A stretch of 64,000 bases of DNA, from assembly GCA_036273855.1 (NCBI GenBank), contig DASUGU010000106.1:1-64000 (forward strand), in the 5' to 3' direction. This document shows, piece after piece, positions 7,556 through 16,824 of the stretch. A program made the position numbers and the translations under genes. The DNA comes from DATEPR01 sp036273855. GTDB lineage: Bacteria; Actinomycetota; Actinomycetes; Mycobacteriales; Pseudonocardiaceae. How positions within the stretch are numbered: position 1 is the first letter of the stretch; each line of letters starts with the position of its first letter. The notes under the pieces are model-generated. The model ran no database searches and was not told the origin of the DNA. It saw only the letters and a program-made list of their open reading frames with translations.

Positions 7556-9174
7556 CACTCGCGGTCGCCACACCCGCACGGCGTTCGCTGGCGATCAGCG
7601 CCGGCGGCCTGGCCGTGCTGCTCGCCGCGCTGGACGCCTACGTCGTGGTCGGCGTACTGCTGGACGTGGTCAACGACCTGCGCATCCCGGTCAACCATCT
7701 GGAACAGGCGACCCCGATCGTCACCGGGTATCTGCTGGGGTACGTGGCGGCGATGCCGCTGCTCGGGCAACTGTCCGACCTGTTCGGCCGGCGGGTGCTG
7801 GTGGAGTGCTGCCTCGCCGTGTTCGCCATCGGTTCCGTGGTGACGGCCCTGTCCGGTGGCCTCGTCGAGTTGACCATCGGGCGGACGGTTCAGGGGATCT
7901 CCGGTGGGGCGCTGCTGCCGGTGACGTTGGCGCTGGTCGGTGACCTGTGGCCGGCGCGGCGGCGGTCGGGTGTGTTGGGCTTGGTCGGGGCGGCGCAGGA
8001 GTTGGGCAGCGTGCTGGGGCCGTTGTACGGGGTCGGGTTGGCAGCGCTGACCGGGTGGCGCGGGATCTTCTGGGTCAACGTGCCACTGGCGGCGGTGGCG
8101 ATGGTCGCGGTGTGGCTGGCGGTGCCGGGTGGGCGACCGGCTTCTGCCGTCGGTGCTTTGGGTATGGGTCGGCCGGATTCTGTTGTCGGTCCGTCGGGTG
8201 CGGGTCAACCGGCTTCTATCGACGGTCCGTCGGGCGCGGGCCGGCCGGCTTCTGTTCCGTCGGGCGCGGGTCGGCCGGATTTCGTGGGTGGCGGGCTGTT
8301 GGCGGCGGTGTTGGGATTGCTGGTGGTCGGGTTGTACAACCCGGATCCGCAGCGGGCGGTGTTGCCGACGTGGGGTGTGCCGGTGCTGGTGGCGGCCGGA
8401 GTGGTGTTGGTGGGTTTCCTGGTCTGGGAGTCGCGGGCCAGGCATCGGTTGCTGGATCCGCGCGGGGTGCGGATGGGGCCGTTCACGGCGGCGTTGGGGG
8501 CGAGCCTGGCGGCCGGGGCGGCGTTGATGGTGACGCTGGTGGATCTGGAGTTGTTCGCGAAGACGTTGCTGAACCTGGATGCTGCCGGGACCGCTCTGTT
8601 GTTGGTGCGGTTCCTGGTGGCGTTGCCGGTGGGGGCGGTGGTCGGCGGGTGGTTGGCCGGCCGGCTGGGTGATGCTGTCGTGGGTGCGATGGGGATGGTG
8701 GTGGCCGGCGGTGGGTACTGGTTGATCTCACGGTGGCCGGCGACGGTGCGGTCGGCGCACTACGGGTTTCTCGGGTTGCCGGTGCTGGACACGGACCTGG
8801 TGGTGGCCGGCCTGGGATTGGGGTTGGTGATCGCGCCGCTGTCGGCGACGGTGCTGCGGGTGGTGCCGGCGGACCGGCACGGGGTGGCGTCATCGGCGGT
8901 GGTGGTGGCGCGGATGACGGGGATGCTCGTGGGGGTGTCGGCGTTGTCGGCGTGGGGGTTGCACCGGTTCCAGGTGTTGACGGCCACAGTGGACACTCCG
9001 TTGCCGTTCGGGGTGAGCGCTGACGTGTATCGGGCGGAGTTGGCGCGGTACGAGGCGGTGGTGCGGGGGGCACTGCTGACGGAGTATCGGGAGATCTTCC
9101 TGGCGACAGCGGTGATCTGTGTGGCGGGGGCGATCTGCGCGGCCCTGGTAGGCCGGAAGCGAGCCGACCACTAA
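7552..9174 (+). CDS. P55-like 14-TM MFS exporter with repeat insertion (540 aa)
   Basis: A DHA2-type major facilitator starting at a GTG inside the lprG stop codon. Motifs: LDAYVVVGVLLDVVNDL in TM1, GQLSDLFGRRVLVECC in loop 2-3, and GRTVQGISGGALLPVTLALVGDLWP. P55 partners with LprG in lipid and drug export in M. tuberculosis. Oddity: residues about 194-244, in the predicted central cytoplasmic loop, are a run of 12-residue repeats (GRPxSxxGPSGA). From about 7890 the codon choice also shifts to G-ending codons (gtg, ttg, ggg), unlike lprG. The repeat probably expanded by slippage; its effect on function is unknown. Confidence 0.85.
   Translation: MTLAVATPARRSLAISAGGLAVLLAALDAYVVVGVLLDVVNDLRIPVNHLEQATPIVTGYLLGYVAAMPLLGQLSDLFGRRVLVECCLAVFAIGSVVTALSGGLVELTIGRTVQGISGGALLPVTLALVGDLWPARRRSGVLGLVGAAQELGSVLGPLYGVGLAALTGWRGIFWVNVPLAAVAMVAVWLAVPGGRPASAVGALGMGRPDSVVGPSGAGQPASIDGPSGAGRPASVPSGAGRPDFVGGGLLAAVLGLLVVGLYNPDPQRAVLPTWGVPVLVAAGVVLVGFLVWESRARHRLLDPRGVRMGPFTAALGASLAAGAALMVTLVDLELFAKTLLNLDAAGTALLLVRFLVALPVGAVVGGWLAGRLGDAVVGAMGMVVAGGGYWLISRWPATVRSAHYGFLGLPVLDTDLVVAGLGLGLVIAPLSATVLRVVPADRHGVASSAVVVARMTGMLVGVSALSAWGLHRFQVLTATVDTPLPFGVSADVYRAELARYEAVVRGALLTEYREIFLATAVICVAGAICAALVGRKRADH
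8131..8283 (+). repeat. Coding tandem repeat, about 36 bp x4
   Basis: Near-identical copies of a segment reading ggtccgtcgggtgcgggtc plus cggccggcttct, encoding GRPASxxGPSGA-type 12-mers in the P55-like protein. The first copy is diverged, the fourth is shortened by two codons. Confidence 0.75.
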
Positions 9175-9635
9175 CCGGCCAACACGCCGAGGCAACGGCT
9201 TTGCGCCTCCAGCGAACACTGACAGCGTCATCAGTGAATCACGTCAAACCACGACGGCGTCAGGTTCGGAGGCCGCTTCTGGTCGCATCCTCGGCTCACC
9301 GGTCCCTCAACCGTGGCCACTGCCGACCCGTCCCACCACGTCACCAGTGCGCGACGAGACGGCGCCTGTCCCGCACCAGTTCCGCCACGACGCCCGGGCC
9401 GTCGCGCTGCCCCGGCTCGATGACGACGTAACCCTGCCCGCAACTGGGCCCGTGACCAATCATCACATTGTCACGGAGCCGATCCGCTGGGTGCGACCGA
9501 ATCGCTCGACATCCACCCGTACCGCCAGCGAGGTCCACCTATTCCCCATTATGGTGGGCATCCCCGCCGCGCTTCATTGGAAACAAGCGCCAACAACCCA
9601 TTGGACACTTGGTCACCCAGCACGATCCCAGCCGT
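9175..9635. other. Gene-free stretch after the P55-like gene
   Basis: I see no convincing gene. Two short minus-strand reading frames (9341-9538 and 9231-9443) abut in different frames around 9345 and could be the remains of a small broken gene, but neither resembles a family I know. No terminator hairpin follows the P55-like stop. Confidence 0.4.
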
Positions 9636-9960
9636 GAGTCGGCCGCCCGCAGGACGACACTCGCGGAAGCGCCGGTTTCGCGCGGCGCGAACAACAATCC
9701 GCGACCCGCGAACTGACCACCCAACGGCCAACACACCCAGTCGCCGACGTCGCAACCCACGAACAGCACGGTCCCCGACCGCGTATCGACCGCCCGCAGG
9801 ACGACACACGCGAAAGCCCCGGTTTCGCGCAGCGCGTACTCAGCATTCACCGGCAGCGAACCGACCGCGCAACGGCCAACACACCCAGTCGCCGGCATCG
9901 CCATCAATGAACAAGACGATTGCCGGGGGTGTGTCGACCACCCACGGGTCGACACACCCG
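9636..9960. repeat. Hairpin-repeat array A (5 units, about 74-bp period)
   Basis: Five imperfect palindromes of the window-wide family, core CGACC-N7-GGACGACAC, starting near 9640, 9714, 9787, 9862 and 9935 (spacings 74, 73, 75, 73). Units 1 and 3, and 2 and 4, resemble each other along with their spacers, so the array contains a 147-bp tandem duplication. The last unit is a perfect hairpin: 13-bp arms at 9927-9939 and 9947-9959 (GGGTGTGTCGACC and complement) with a 7-base loop. No cas genes or fixed-length unique spacers are present. Confidence 0.75.
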
Positions 9961-10104
9961 AACGTCGCCTACGCCGCTGGCGAACAAGGTTTACATCGAC
10001 TGCGACCCGCACACCATCAGCACTCGCCTGACGAGCACTGAGCACCGAGCACGAGTCGCGAGCCTAGGCCGGCCTTGGGATCCAGCGGCGCAGGCGGAAC
10101 GCGG

Positions 10105-10518
10105 TCAGCCTTCGGACTGCGGGCTGTTCTGGTAGGCGGCGAGCAGCCACTCGCCCTCCTGCTTCACGACCAGCCACGACGCCCGGACCACGCGCTCGGG
10201 CGGCAGCTCCGTCTCGCCCGCCGCCAGCACGCCGCCCACGCTCAACAGCACGCAGACGTCGTCGGCCAGGACACGGACGTCGAACGGCTCACCGGTCACC
10301 TGGGTGCCCTGGTACGGGCCGGAGAACCCGGCGGCCATGAAGTCGCGGATGTCGTCGCGGCCCTTCTTGTAGACCCCGGGCAGGATCATCGAGCCGTCCT
10401 TGGTGAAGACCGCGGCGAAGGCGTCGGCGTCGTGCGCGGCCCACGCCGCGACGATGCGGCCGGGGACGGCCGCGACGGCGGCACGGTCGGCGTCGGACGG
10501 GGTACCTGTCGTCGTCAT
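10105..10518 (-). CDS. SnoaL-like / SgcJ-EcaC family protein (137 aa)
   Basis: A small alpha+beta-barrel (NTF2-like) protein. IVAAWAAHDADAFAAVFTKDGSMILPG and the C-terminal RASWLVVKQEGEWLLAAYQNSP are typical of the SgcJ/EcaC (DUF4440-like) family, found in antibiotic clusters including enediynes and also widely as generic accessory proteins. No catalytic residues can be assigned. It is the last of three minus-strand genes, 118 bp after the FAD monooxygenase. A GGGAAGAG Shine-Dalgarno precedes the ATG. Confidence 0.8.
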   Translation of the reverse strand: MTTTGTPSDADRAAVAAVPGRIVAAWAAHDADAFAAVFTKDGSMILPGVYKKGRDDIRDFMAAGFSGPYQGTQVTGEPFDVRVLADDVCVLLSVGGVLAAGETELPPERVVRASWLVVKQEGEWLLAAYQNSPQSEG

Positions 10519-10636
10519 GACTCTTCCCTTGCGTTGATGGTGTGGTCAGGTCCTGGTCCACAAGCCTCCGTTTGCCCAGGACACCGGCTGCCGCTCTGGG
10601 CATTCCCGCTGCTGGGCCAGGCTCGTGAGACAAGAC

Positions 10637-12055
10637 CTAGGCGGCCTTGTCGAGCCGGCCGTCCTGGTCTCGGCCGCCCTGGACGCCGGTGAACGGGATG
10701 GGCGCGGCGGGCGTCGCCGGTGCGCGGCGCGGGCGCAGCACACGGAAGATCGTGCTCGGCCGCATCATCGCCGTCGGCGACTCGACCAGGCCGGCGACGC
10801 GCATGAACAGCGTGCTGAGGTGCGCGTCCCGCGTTGCCGCTGCGAGGAACTTGGCGGTGTAGGAGTTCTGCATGCGGACGCTGAACGTCTGATGGCCCTC
10901 CACGCCGGCGAAGGCGAGGTCGCCGCCCGCCGCCACCGACCACGGCGAGTCGATGACCTTGGCGATGTCCCGGAAGAACGCCAGCGGCTGCGGCGGCACA
11001 CCGCGCCGCAGGTGTTCGCGCAGGGTGACCGCGTCCAGCGACGCGATCGTCATACCCTGCCCGTACACCGGGTTGAAGCTGCACACCGCGTCGCCGGTCA
11101 CCAGCAGGTTCTCCGGGAACCGGGTCAGCCGCTCGTACCGCCGCCGCGTGCTGGCCGGCACACCGAACCGGACCGGGTCGGTCAGCGGTTCCGCGTCCTT
11201 GATGGACTCGTAGATCAGCGGCAGCGGCAACGACTTCGCGAACGCCTCGAAGCCCTCCGGGTCGGTCGGCGCATGGTCGCCGACCATCCCGGTCAGCGAC
11301 AACTGGACCTGGTGGGTGTCGGTGTCGCTGAGCCGGAAGAAGAAGGCGCCACGTGGGTTCTGCGGCGTCGCGACCGGGTTGATGGCCAGGTCGCCCTGGA
11401 ACGGGTCGTGCCGCAGCCGGTAGAGCCGGGTGCAGTAGGCCAGGCCGATCTTGACCTTCTCCTCCGGCGGCCGCTCGTAGCCGAGTGCCTCCAGCCAGGC
11501 GGGCATCCGGGAGCCACGGCCGGTGGCGTCGACGATGAGGTCGCCGGTGATCAGCTCGGTCGCGTCATCCTGGTTCTGGTGCCGCACCCGGACCCCGGAG
11601 ATGCGCTGACCGCCGTCGGTGGGCACCAGTTCGAGGATGTCGCACTGCTCGACGAACGTCACGTTCGGGATCGCCTGCACGCCGACCCTGACCTGCGCTT
11701 CGAGCACCGGCCGGGTGGCGGACAGGCAGGCCAGGCCGCTGTCCCGGGGCTTGAGCCGCTGGCCGTTGAAGTACCAGCGGATCCCGCCGCTCAGGTCCCC
11801 GATCGGCACACCGGTGGACGTGAGCCGCTCGGTGAGCCCAGGAAACAATTCCTCGAGAATCTGGTGGCCGCGGGCGAGCAGCCCGTGGGCGTGCGGCCCG
11901 TGCGGCACGCCACGGCGCGGCTCCGTGACGCCGGACAGCACGTCCCGGTCCACGATGGTGACCCGCTCGTACGCGTCGGAGAGCACCCGGGCCGCGAGCA
12001 GCCCGCCCATGCTCCCACCGAGAACCACCGCGTGGTCTCCGATTCGGTTTACCAC
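10637..12055 (-). CDS. FAD-dependent monooxygenase/halogenase-like oxidoreductase (472 aa)
   Basis: N-terminal Rossmann motif VVLGGSMGGLLAARVL (residues 9-24) followed by IVDRD. The second FAD motif, GDAVCSFNPVYGQGMTIA, is near residue 318. This is the group A flavoprotein monooxygenase layout. The sequence resembles actinomycete 'FAD-dependent oxidoreductase' proteins of secondary-metabolite clusters; the halogenase motif WxWxIP is not visible. The GTG start is about 12 bp after GGAGGAG. It lies 39 bp after the aminotransferase gene on the same strand, suggesting one operon. Confidence 0.82.
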   Translation of the reverse strand: MVNRIGDHAVVLGGSMGGLLAARVLSDAYERVTIVDRDVLSGVTEPRRGVPHGPHAHGLLARGHQILEELFPGLTERLTSTGVPIGDLSGGIRWYFNGQRLKPRDSGLACLSATRPVLEAQVRVGVQAIPNVTFVEQCDILELVPTDGGQRISGVRVRHQNQDDATELITGDLIVDATGRGSRMPAWLEALGYERPPEEKVKIGLAYCTRLYRLRHDPFQGDLAINPVATPQNPRGAFFFRLSDTDTHQVQLSLTGMVGDHAPTDPEGFEAFAKSLPLPLIYESIKDAEPLTDPVRFGVPASTRRRYERLTRFPENLLVTGDAVCSFNPVYGQGMTIASLDAVTLREHLRRGVPPQPLAFFRDIAKVIDSPWSVAAGGDLAFAGVEGHQTFSVRMQNSYTAKFLAAATRDAHLSTLFMRVAGLVESPTAMMRPSTIFRVLRPRRAPATPAAPIPFTGVQGGRDQDGRLDKAA

Positions 12056-12094
12056 TGTGCCGTCATCTCCTCCGCGGCCACCAGGCTCTTGTTG

Positions 12095-13450
12095 TCAGGC
12101 GAGCGTTCCATCGGTGCCGAGGTCGGAGAGCACCTCGACGAGCGCGTTCGTCGCCCGCTTGGCGTCCTCGCTGCTGAACACCAGCGGCGGGGACAGCACG
12201 ATCATGTTGCCGTAGGGCCGAACGACGACGCCCAGCCTGCGGGCCCGGAAGGCGACCTTCTCCACGGCCATCCAGTCCATCGGCGTGCGGGTGTCCCGAT
12301 CGGACACCACCTCGACGGCGGCCATGGCACCCTCGACGCGGACGTCGCCGACCGTCGCCAGTTCCTTCGCCGGGGCCAGGCCGGTACGCAGCCAGTCGCC
12401 GATGGACAACGCGTTGGCCAGCAGCTCCTCACGCTCCAGGATGTCCAGGTTGGCCAGGGCGATCGCACACGCGACCGGGTGGCCGCTGAAGGTGTAGCCG
12501 TGGAACAGGCCCGGCCCGCTGGTGATGGTCTCGGCCACCTCGTCGCTCATCAGCACGGCGCCCAGTGCGGCGTAGCCGCTGGAGATGCCCTTGGCGCTGG
12601 TGATGATGTCGGGCTCCATGCCGCGACCCTCGGAGTCGAACCAGGCGCCGGTCCGGCCGTAGCCGGTGACGACCTCGTCGGCGATCAGCAGAATGCCGTT
12701 GCGCCGCAATACCTCGCGCACGCGCGGCCAGTAGTCGGCGGGCGGGGTGAGCACGCCGCCACCGGCCATCACCGGCTCGCCGATCATCGCGGCGATGTTG
12801 CCGGCGCCGATCCGCTCGATCGTCTGCTCCAGCTCGTTGATCAGGAAGTCGGTCGGGTCGCTGCCGTTGAACAACTCGCTGCGGTACACGTAGGGCGGCA
12901 TCAGCTTCTCGACGTGCGGCAGGTTCGGGCCGACACCCATCTGCATCGGGGGGAAGCCGGTCGCGGTACCGGAACCGTAGGTGGCGCCGTGGTAGGAGAA
13001 GTGCCGGGCCAGCAACCACGTGCGGTCGGGCTCGCCGCGCCGCCCGTGGTAGAGCCGGGCCGCCTTGAACGCCGTGTCGACGCCCTCGGAGCCGCCGCTG
13101 GTGAAGAACACCCGGTTGATGTCCCTGGGCGCCAGGCTCGCCAGACGGGCGGCGAGTCGGATCGCCTTGTCGTTGCCGAACTCCAGGAAGCTGGTGAAGT
13201 ACTCCAGTTCGGCGATCTGCGCGGCCGCGACCTCGGCCAGTTCGGTGCGGCCGTGGCCGACGTGCGAGTGCCAGTTGCCGCCGCCGGTCGCGTCCAGCAG
13301 TTCGTTGCCGTGCGAGTCCCACACCCTCGTCCCGGAACCGCGCACGATGACCACGCGATCGGTCACGTCACCGCGCTGGAACGGGTGGATGAGGTGCCGC
13401 CGGTCGAGGGCGTCGAGCTCCGCGGCGTCCGCGGGTTGCAGGTCAGTCAT
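12095..13450 (-). CDS. Class III PLP-dependent aminotransferase (451 aa)
   Basis: A fold-type I transaminase of the omega-amino-acid/adenosylmethionine-type group. Landmarks: FTSGGSEGVDTAFKAARLYH (phosphate-binding region), HFSYHGATYGSGTATG, DEVVTGYGRTG with the PLP-contacting Asp near 257, the Schiff-base Lys in SAKGISSGYAALGAV near 286, and GYTFSGHPVACAIALANLDI. Length is normal for the class. First gene of the minus-strand trio; divergent from epoxide hydrolase 1 across a 358-bp gap. The amine acceptor is unknown. Confidence 0.88.
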   Translation of the reverse strand: MTDLQPADAAELDALDRRHLIHPFQRGDVTDRVVIVRGSGTRVWDSHGNELLDATGGGNWHSHVGHGRTELAEVAAAQIAELEYFTSFLEFGNDKAIRLAARLASLAPRDINRVFFTSGGSEGVDTAFKAARLYHGRRGEPDRTWLLARHFSYHGATYGSGTATGFPPMQMGVGPNLPHVEKLMPPYVYRSELFNGSDPTDFLINELEQTIERIGAGNIAAMIGEPVMAGGGVLTPPADYWPRVREVLRRNGILLIADEVVTGYGRTGAWFDSEGRGMEPDIITSAKGISSGYAALGAVLMSDEVAETITSGPGLFHGYTFSGHPVACAIALANLDILEREELLANALSIGDWLRTGLAPAKELATVGDVRVEGAMAAVEVVSDRDTRTPMDWMAVEKVAFRARRLGVVVRPYGNMIVLSPPLVFSSEDAKRATNALVEVLSDLGTDGTLA

Positions 13451-13808
13451 TGGACATTCCTATTCGTGATGGCCACCAGCGACTTGGAAAAAGCCGAATA
13501 CGTGCACCGAACAATGTCGGAGAACACGCCTGCGCCGGCGGCCGTGGTTCGCGACAACGACGGCACCGGCCCTACGGGGACAACGCTACCCAACCGGGTC
13601 CGGCCTGCCCGACTCCTGGAATGCGCAACCAATCCCCTGTCCACATCGGCCTCTTCTCGGGTGGTGTGGTGCCCGGTAGCGTTACGCGTGCGGGCGGTCC
13701 GGCCACCAGCGGCACATGTCGCTGTCGCCACCGACGCAGTCACCTTGACCGGCAACCAGGTCGTATTCACGGATCGGTGGTGGCCGTTCATTGAAAGGGG
13801 TCCTTGGA
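13451..13808. other. Divergent intergenic region
   Basis: Separates the aminotransferase and epoxide hydrolase 1 starts and should hold both promoters. I see the epoxide hydrolase Shine-Dalgarno (GAAAGGGG, 13793-13800) but no hexamer pair or palindrome strong enough to call. No gene seen. Confidence 0.4.
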
Positions 13809-14972
13809 ATGCAACCATTTCGAATCGAGATCCCCCAGGCCGATCTCGATGACCTGCATGACCGGCTTGCCCGCACCCGCTGGCCCAGCGAGGTGCCCGG
13901 CGTCGGCTGGCAGCGCGGCGTTCCGGTCGGCTACGTGCGGGAGCTGGCCGAGTACTGGCGGAGCGAGTTCGACTGGCGGGCGGCCGAAGCGCGACTGAAC
14001 GCCTTTCCGCAGTTCGTCACCGAGATCGACGGGGCGACCGTGCACTTCCTGCATGTGCGGTCGCCGGAACCGGACGCGCGGCCGCTGCTGGTCACGCACG
14101 GCTGGCCGGGCTCGTTCGCCGAGTTCCTGAACGTGATCGAGCCGCTGTCGAATCCGCGTGCCCACGGCGGCGACCCGGCCGACGCGTTCCACCTGGTCAT
14201 CCCGTCCATCCCCGGATTCGGCTTCTCCGGTCCGACGGACGAGCCCGGCTGGGACAACAACCGGGTGGCCCGCGCCTGGATCGAACTGATGGACCGGCTC
14301 GGCTACGACCGGTACATCGCCCAGGGCGGAGACGCGGGCGCGATGATCTCGCTGGAGGTGGGCCGGTTCGCCCCGGAGCACGTCGCGGGCGTGCACGTGA
14401 ACATGATGATCACCCCGCCGACCGGCGCACCCGGCGAGATGGCCGACCTGGACGAGCGTGATCTGCAGCGGCTCGGCGCGCTGGCCCGGTTCGACGGCGA
14501 ACTGTCCGGCTACATGAAACTGATGAGCACCCGGCCGCAGACCGTCTCCTACGGGCACGCCGACTCGCCGGTCGGGCAGCTGGCGTGGATCGTGGAGAAG
14601 TTCCGCGACTGGACGGATTCGGAGAAGGTCCCGGAGGACGCAGTCGACCGTGACCACCTGCTCACCAACGTGTCGATCTACTGGCTGACCGGGACGTCCG
14701 CGTCGTCCGCCGCGCTCTACTACGAGGGCGCCGCCGGCCTGCGTGGCATCGTCTCGGAGAGCAAGGAGCAGCCGCAGCCGATCACCGTCCCCATCGGTGT
14801 CGCCGTGTTCCCCCGCGACATCTTCCCGCCGATCCGCCGGTTCGCCGACGCCCAGTTCCCGTCGATCAGCCACTGGACGGAGTTCGACCGTGGTGGCCAC
14901 TTCGCCGCCATGGAGCAGCCCGAACTGCTGGTGGGTGACGTGCGGGCGTTCGCCAGAACGCTGGGCGACTGA
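13809..14972 (+). CDS. Epoxide hydrolase 1 (EHN + alpha/beta hydrolase, 387 aa)
   Basis: Opens epoxides to diols. The N-terminal EHN cap (MQPFRIEIPQADLDDL...) precedes an alpha/beta-hydrolase core: oxyanion HGWPGS near residue 97, the nucleophile Asp175 in GGDAGAM (usually GGDWG), the Tyr-containing lid WLTGTSASSAALYYEG, and the base His364 in RGGHFAAMEQPE. The ATG at 13809 follows AAAGGGG by 8 bp and matches its paralogue's start MQPFR. It is about as long as the paralogue at 19452-20612 and clearly homologous along its whole length, so the two arose by duplication. Confidence 0.92.
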   Translation: MQPFRIEIPQADLDDLHDRLARTRWPSEVPGVGWQRGVPVGYVRELAEYWRSEFDWRAAEARLNAFPQFVTEIDGATVHFLHVRSPEPDARPLLVTHGWPGSFAEFLNVIEPLSNPRAHGGDPADAFHLVIPSIPGFGFSGPTDEPGWDNNRVARAWIELMDRLGYDRYIAQGGDAGAMISLEVGRFAPEHVAGVHVNMMITPPTGAPGEMADLDERDLQRLGALARFDGELSGYMKLMSTRPQTVSYGHADSPVGQLAWIVEKFRDWTDSEKVPEDAVDRDHLLTNVSIYWLTGTSASSAALYYEGAAGLRGIVSESKEQPQPITVPIGVAVFPRDIFPPIRRFADAQFPSISHWTEFDRGGHFAAMEQPELLVGDVRAFARTLGD

Positions 14973-14984
14973 CCCGCAGCACCG

Positions 14985-15023
14985 CAACGGCCCGCTCCCG
15001 ATCACATCGGGAGCGGGCCGTTG
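14985..15023. terminator. Bidirectional terminator
   Basis: A perfect 18-bp stem (14985-15002 with 15006-15023) and a 3-base CAC loop, midway between the convergent epoxide hydrolase 1 and the MFS exporter. There is no long T-run, as usual in actinobacteria. Confidence 0.85.
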
Positions 15024-15031
15024 TCGCTCGA

Positions 15032-16618
15032 CTACCCCAGGTCGGGCACGGGCTCCTCGGACACCGCGGGCTCGGCCGCGGCCGGCTCGTCGATGCCGGC
15101 GGCCCCGTTGAGCAGCAGCATGGCCCCGATGGCCGATGCCAGCGCGACGATCGCACACAGGCTGAAGCCGAGTGTCGTGGCGTTGGTGAACGCCGTGCGG
15201 GCGCCCACGATCAGGGTGCGCGCCGTGGTGGCGGGCAACTGTCCGGCCATCGACAGGGCGCCGGCGAGCGTGTCCTTGCTGACGGCGGCGATGTGCGGTG
15301 AGACGCCGGCCGGAATGGCGTCCCGGATCTGGCTGCGGTAGAGCGCCGCCGCCGCACTGCCGAGCAGCGCGATGCCCAGCGCGCCACCGAAGTCGGAACT
15401 GCTTTCGCTCAGACCCGAGGCCACGCCGGCCCGTTCCGCCGCCACACTGCCGACGATCAGGTCGGTCGCCAGCGTGATCACCTGGATCAGGCCGAACGAG
15501 AAGATGATCGAGCCGACCACGATCAGTGTCAGATCGTGGTTCCCACCCACCTGTGCCACCACGGTGAAACCGACCGCGGCGAGCATCAGGCCCGCGGCGA
15601 CCACCGTCTTGGGCTTGAACCGGCGCAGGATGCGCGGTGTCAGCAGTGAGCCGATGATCTGGGTGACCGACAGGGGCAACGTCCACAGTCCGGCGGCCAG
15701 CGGCCCGAGACCGAGCACAAGTTGCAGATACTGCGTAATGAAGAAGAACGCGGCAAATGTGACGAAGAACGTCAACAGGTTGATGACCAGGGTCGTACTG
15801 AACACCCGCGAATGGAACAACTTCAGATCTATGAACGGATCGTCCAGTTTGCCCTGGCGATGGATGACGACGACGGCCACGGCCAGGCCGACCAGGATCA
15901 CCCCCAGGTCGACGCCCTGGAAACCGTTCTCGGCGATCTGCTTGATCCCGTACACGACCGCGAGCACGGCGATGAGCGACATGACCACGCTGGGCAGGTC
16001 GATACGACCGGCGTTCGGGTCGCGGTACTCCGGCAACAGGAACGGCGCCAGGATCAGCAGCAGCACCATGGGCGGCACGGCGATCAGGAAGACCGAGCCC
16101 CACCAGAAGTGCGTCAGCAGCGCGCCACCGACCAGTGGGCCGATCGCGGTGCCGGTGGCGAAACTGGCCACCCACACGCCGATCGCGACGGTCCGTTGTC
16201 TCGGATCGAAGAACATGTTCCGAATGAGCGACAAGGTCGACGGAGCCAGCGTCGCCGCCGCCACGCCGAGCACGGCTCGCGCCAGGATCAGCTCGGCCGA
16301 ATTGGTGGACAGCGCGGCGAGAACCGACACGACCGCGAACACCGCGGCGCCGATCAGCAACAGCTTTCGGCGACCGACACGGTCACCGACGATCCCCATC
16401 GTGATCAGCGAACCGGACAGCAGGAATCCGTAGATGTCCACGATCCAGAGCAACTGGGTGCTGCTCGGTTCCAACGCCGTGCTCAGCCGCGGAACCGCAA
16501 GATGCAGCACCGTGAAATCCATGGCGTAGATCAGGCACGGAAGTGCGATGACAGCCAGCCCCAGCCATTCACGGCGACCCGCTCGTGGCTGGTGACCAAC
16601 GGTTTCACTGGATGTCAT
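15032..16618 (-). CDS. DHA2/EmrB-QacA-type 14-TM MFS exporter (528 aa)
   Basis: A proton-driven drug exporter. Features: YAMDFTVLHLAVPRLSTAL in TM1, GDRVGRRKLLLIGAAVF in loop 2-3, RAVLGVAAATLAPSTLSLIR in TM4, and motif C-like ASFATGTAIGPLVGGALL in TM5. About 14 hydrophobic segments; it ends in a short acidic tail. It sits inside the oxidoreductase/epoxide hydrolase cassette and is the obvious candidate for product export or self-protection. Divergent from the VOC gene. Confidence 0.88.
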   Translation of the reverse strand: MTSSETVGHQPRAGRREWLGLAVIALPCLIYAMDFTVLHLAVPRLSTALEPSSTQLLWIVDIYGFLLSGSLITMGIVGDRVGRRKLLLIGAAVFAVVSVLAALSTNSAELILARAVLGVAAATLAPSTLSLIRNMFFDPRQRTVAIGVWVASFATGTAIGPLVGGALLTHFWWGSVFLIAVPPMVLLLILAPFLLPEYRDPNAGRIDLPSVVMSLIAVLAVVYGIKQIAENGFQGVDLGVILVGLAVAVVVIHRQGKLDDPFIDLKLFHSRVFSTTLVINLLTFFVTFAAFFFITQYLQLVLGLGPLAAGLWTLPLSVTQIIGSLLTPRILRRFKPKTVVAAGLMLAAVGFTVVAQVGGNHDLTLIVVGSIIFSFGLIQVITLATDLIVGSVAAERAGVASGLSESSSDFGGALGIALLGSAAAALYRSQIRDAIPAGVSPHIAAVSKDTLAGALSMAGQLPATTARTLIVGARTAFTNATTLGFSLCAIVALASAIGAMLLLNGAAGIDEPAAAEPAVSEEPVPDLG

Positions 16619-16824
16619 GAGTACAAGCCCCTTATTTCGCCGTCATCGATCGGCAGGTCAACGGTCAGCGTACCGCTGCGGTCCGACAGATCGCTGTCCG
16701 AATGGCGTGGCTTCGTCGGATACCGCATTCTCGAAGAAGGAGGCCGCAGCACCGGCTGGGTAGGCTCGACGCCATTCGAGCGACCCGCGCCGAAACCGTT
16801 GCCGGTACGGGCAGAGGAGCGAAC

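Noticed and set aside
9231..9538. A small broken gene on the minus strand after P55
   Set aside because: Two frames abut near 9345, but neither half matches a known family, so I only mention it in the gap description.
9539..10045. A 168-codon minus-strand frame through array A
   Set aside because: Repeats at DNA level explain it; no ribosome-binding site or domain.
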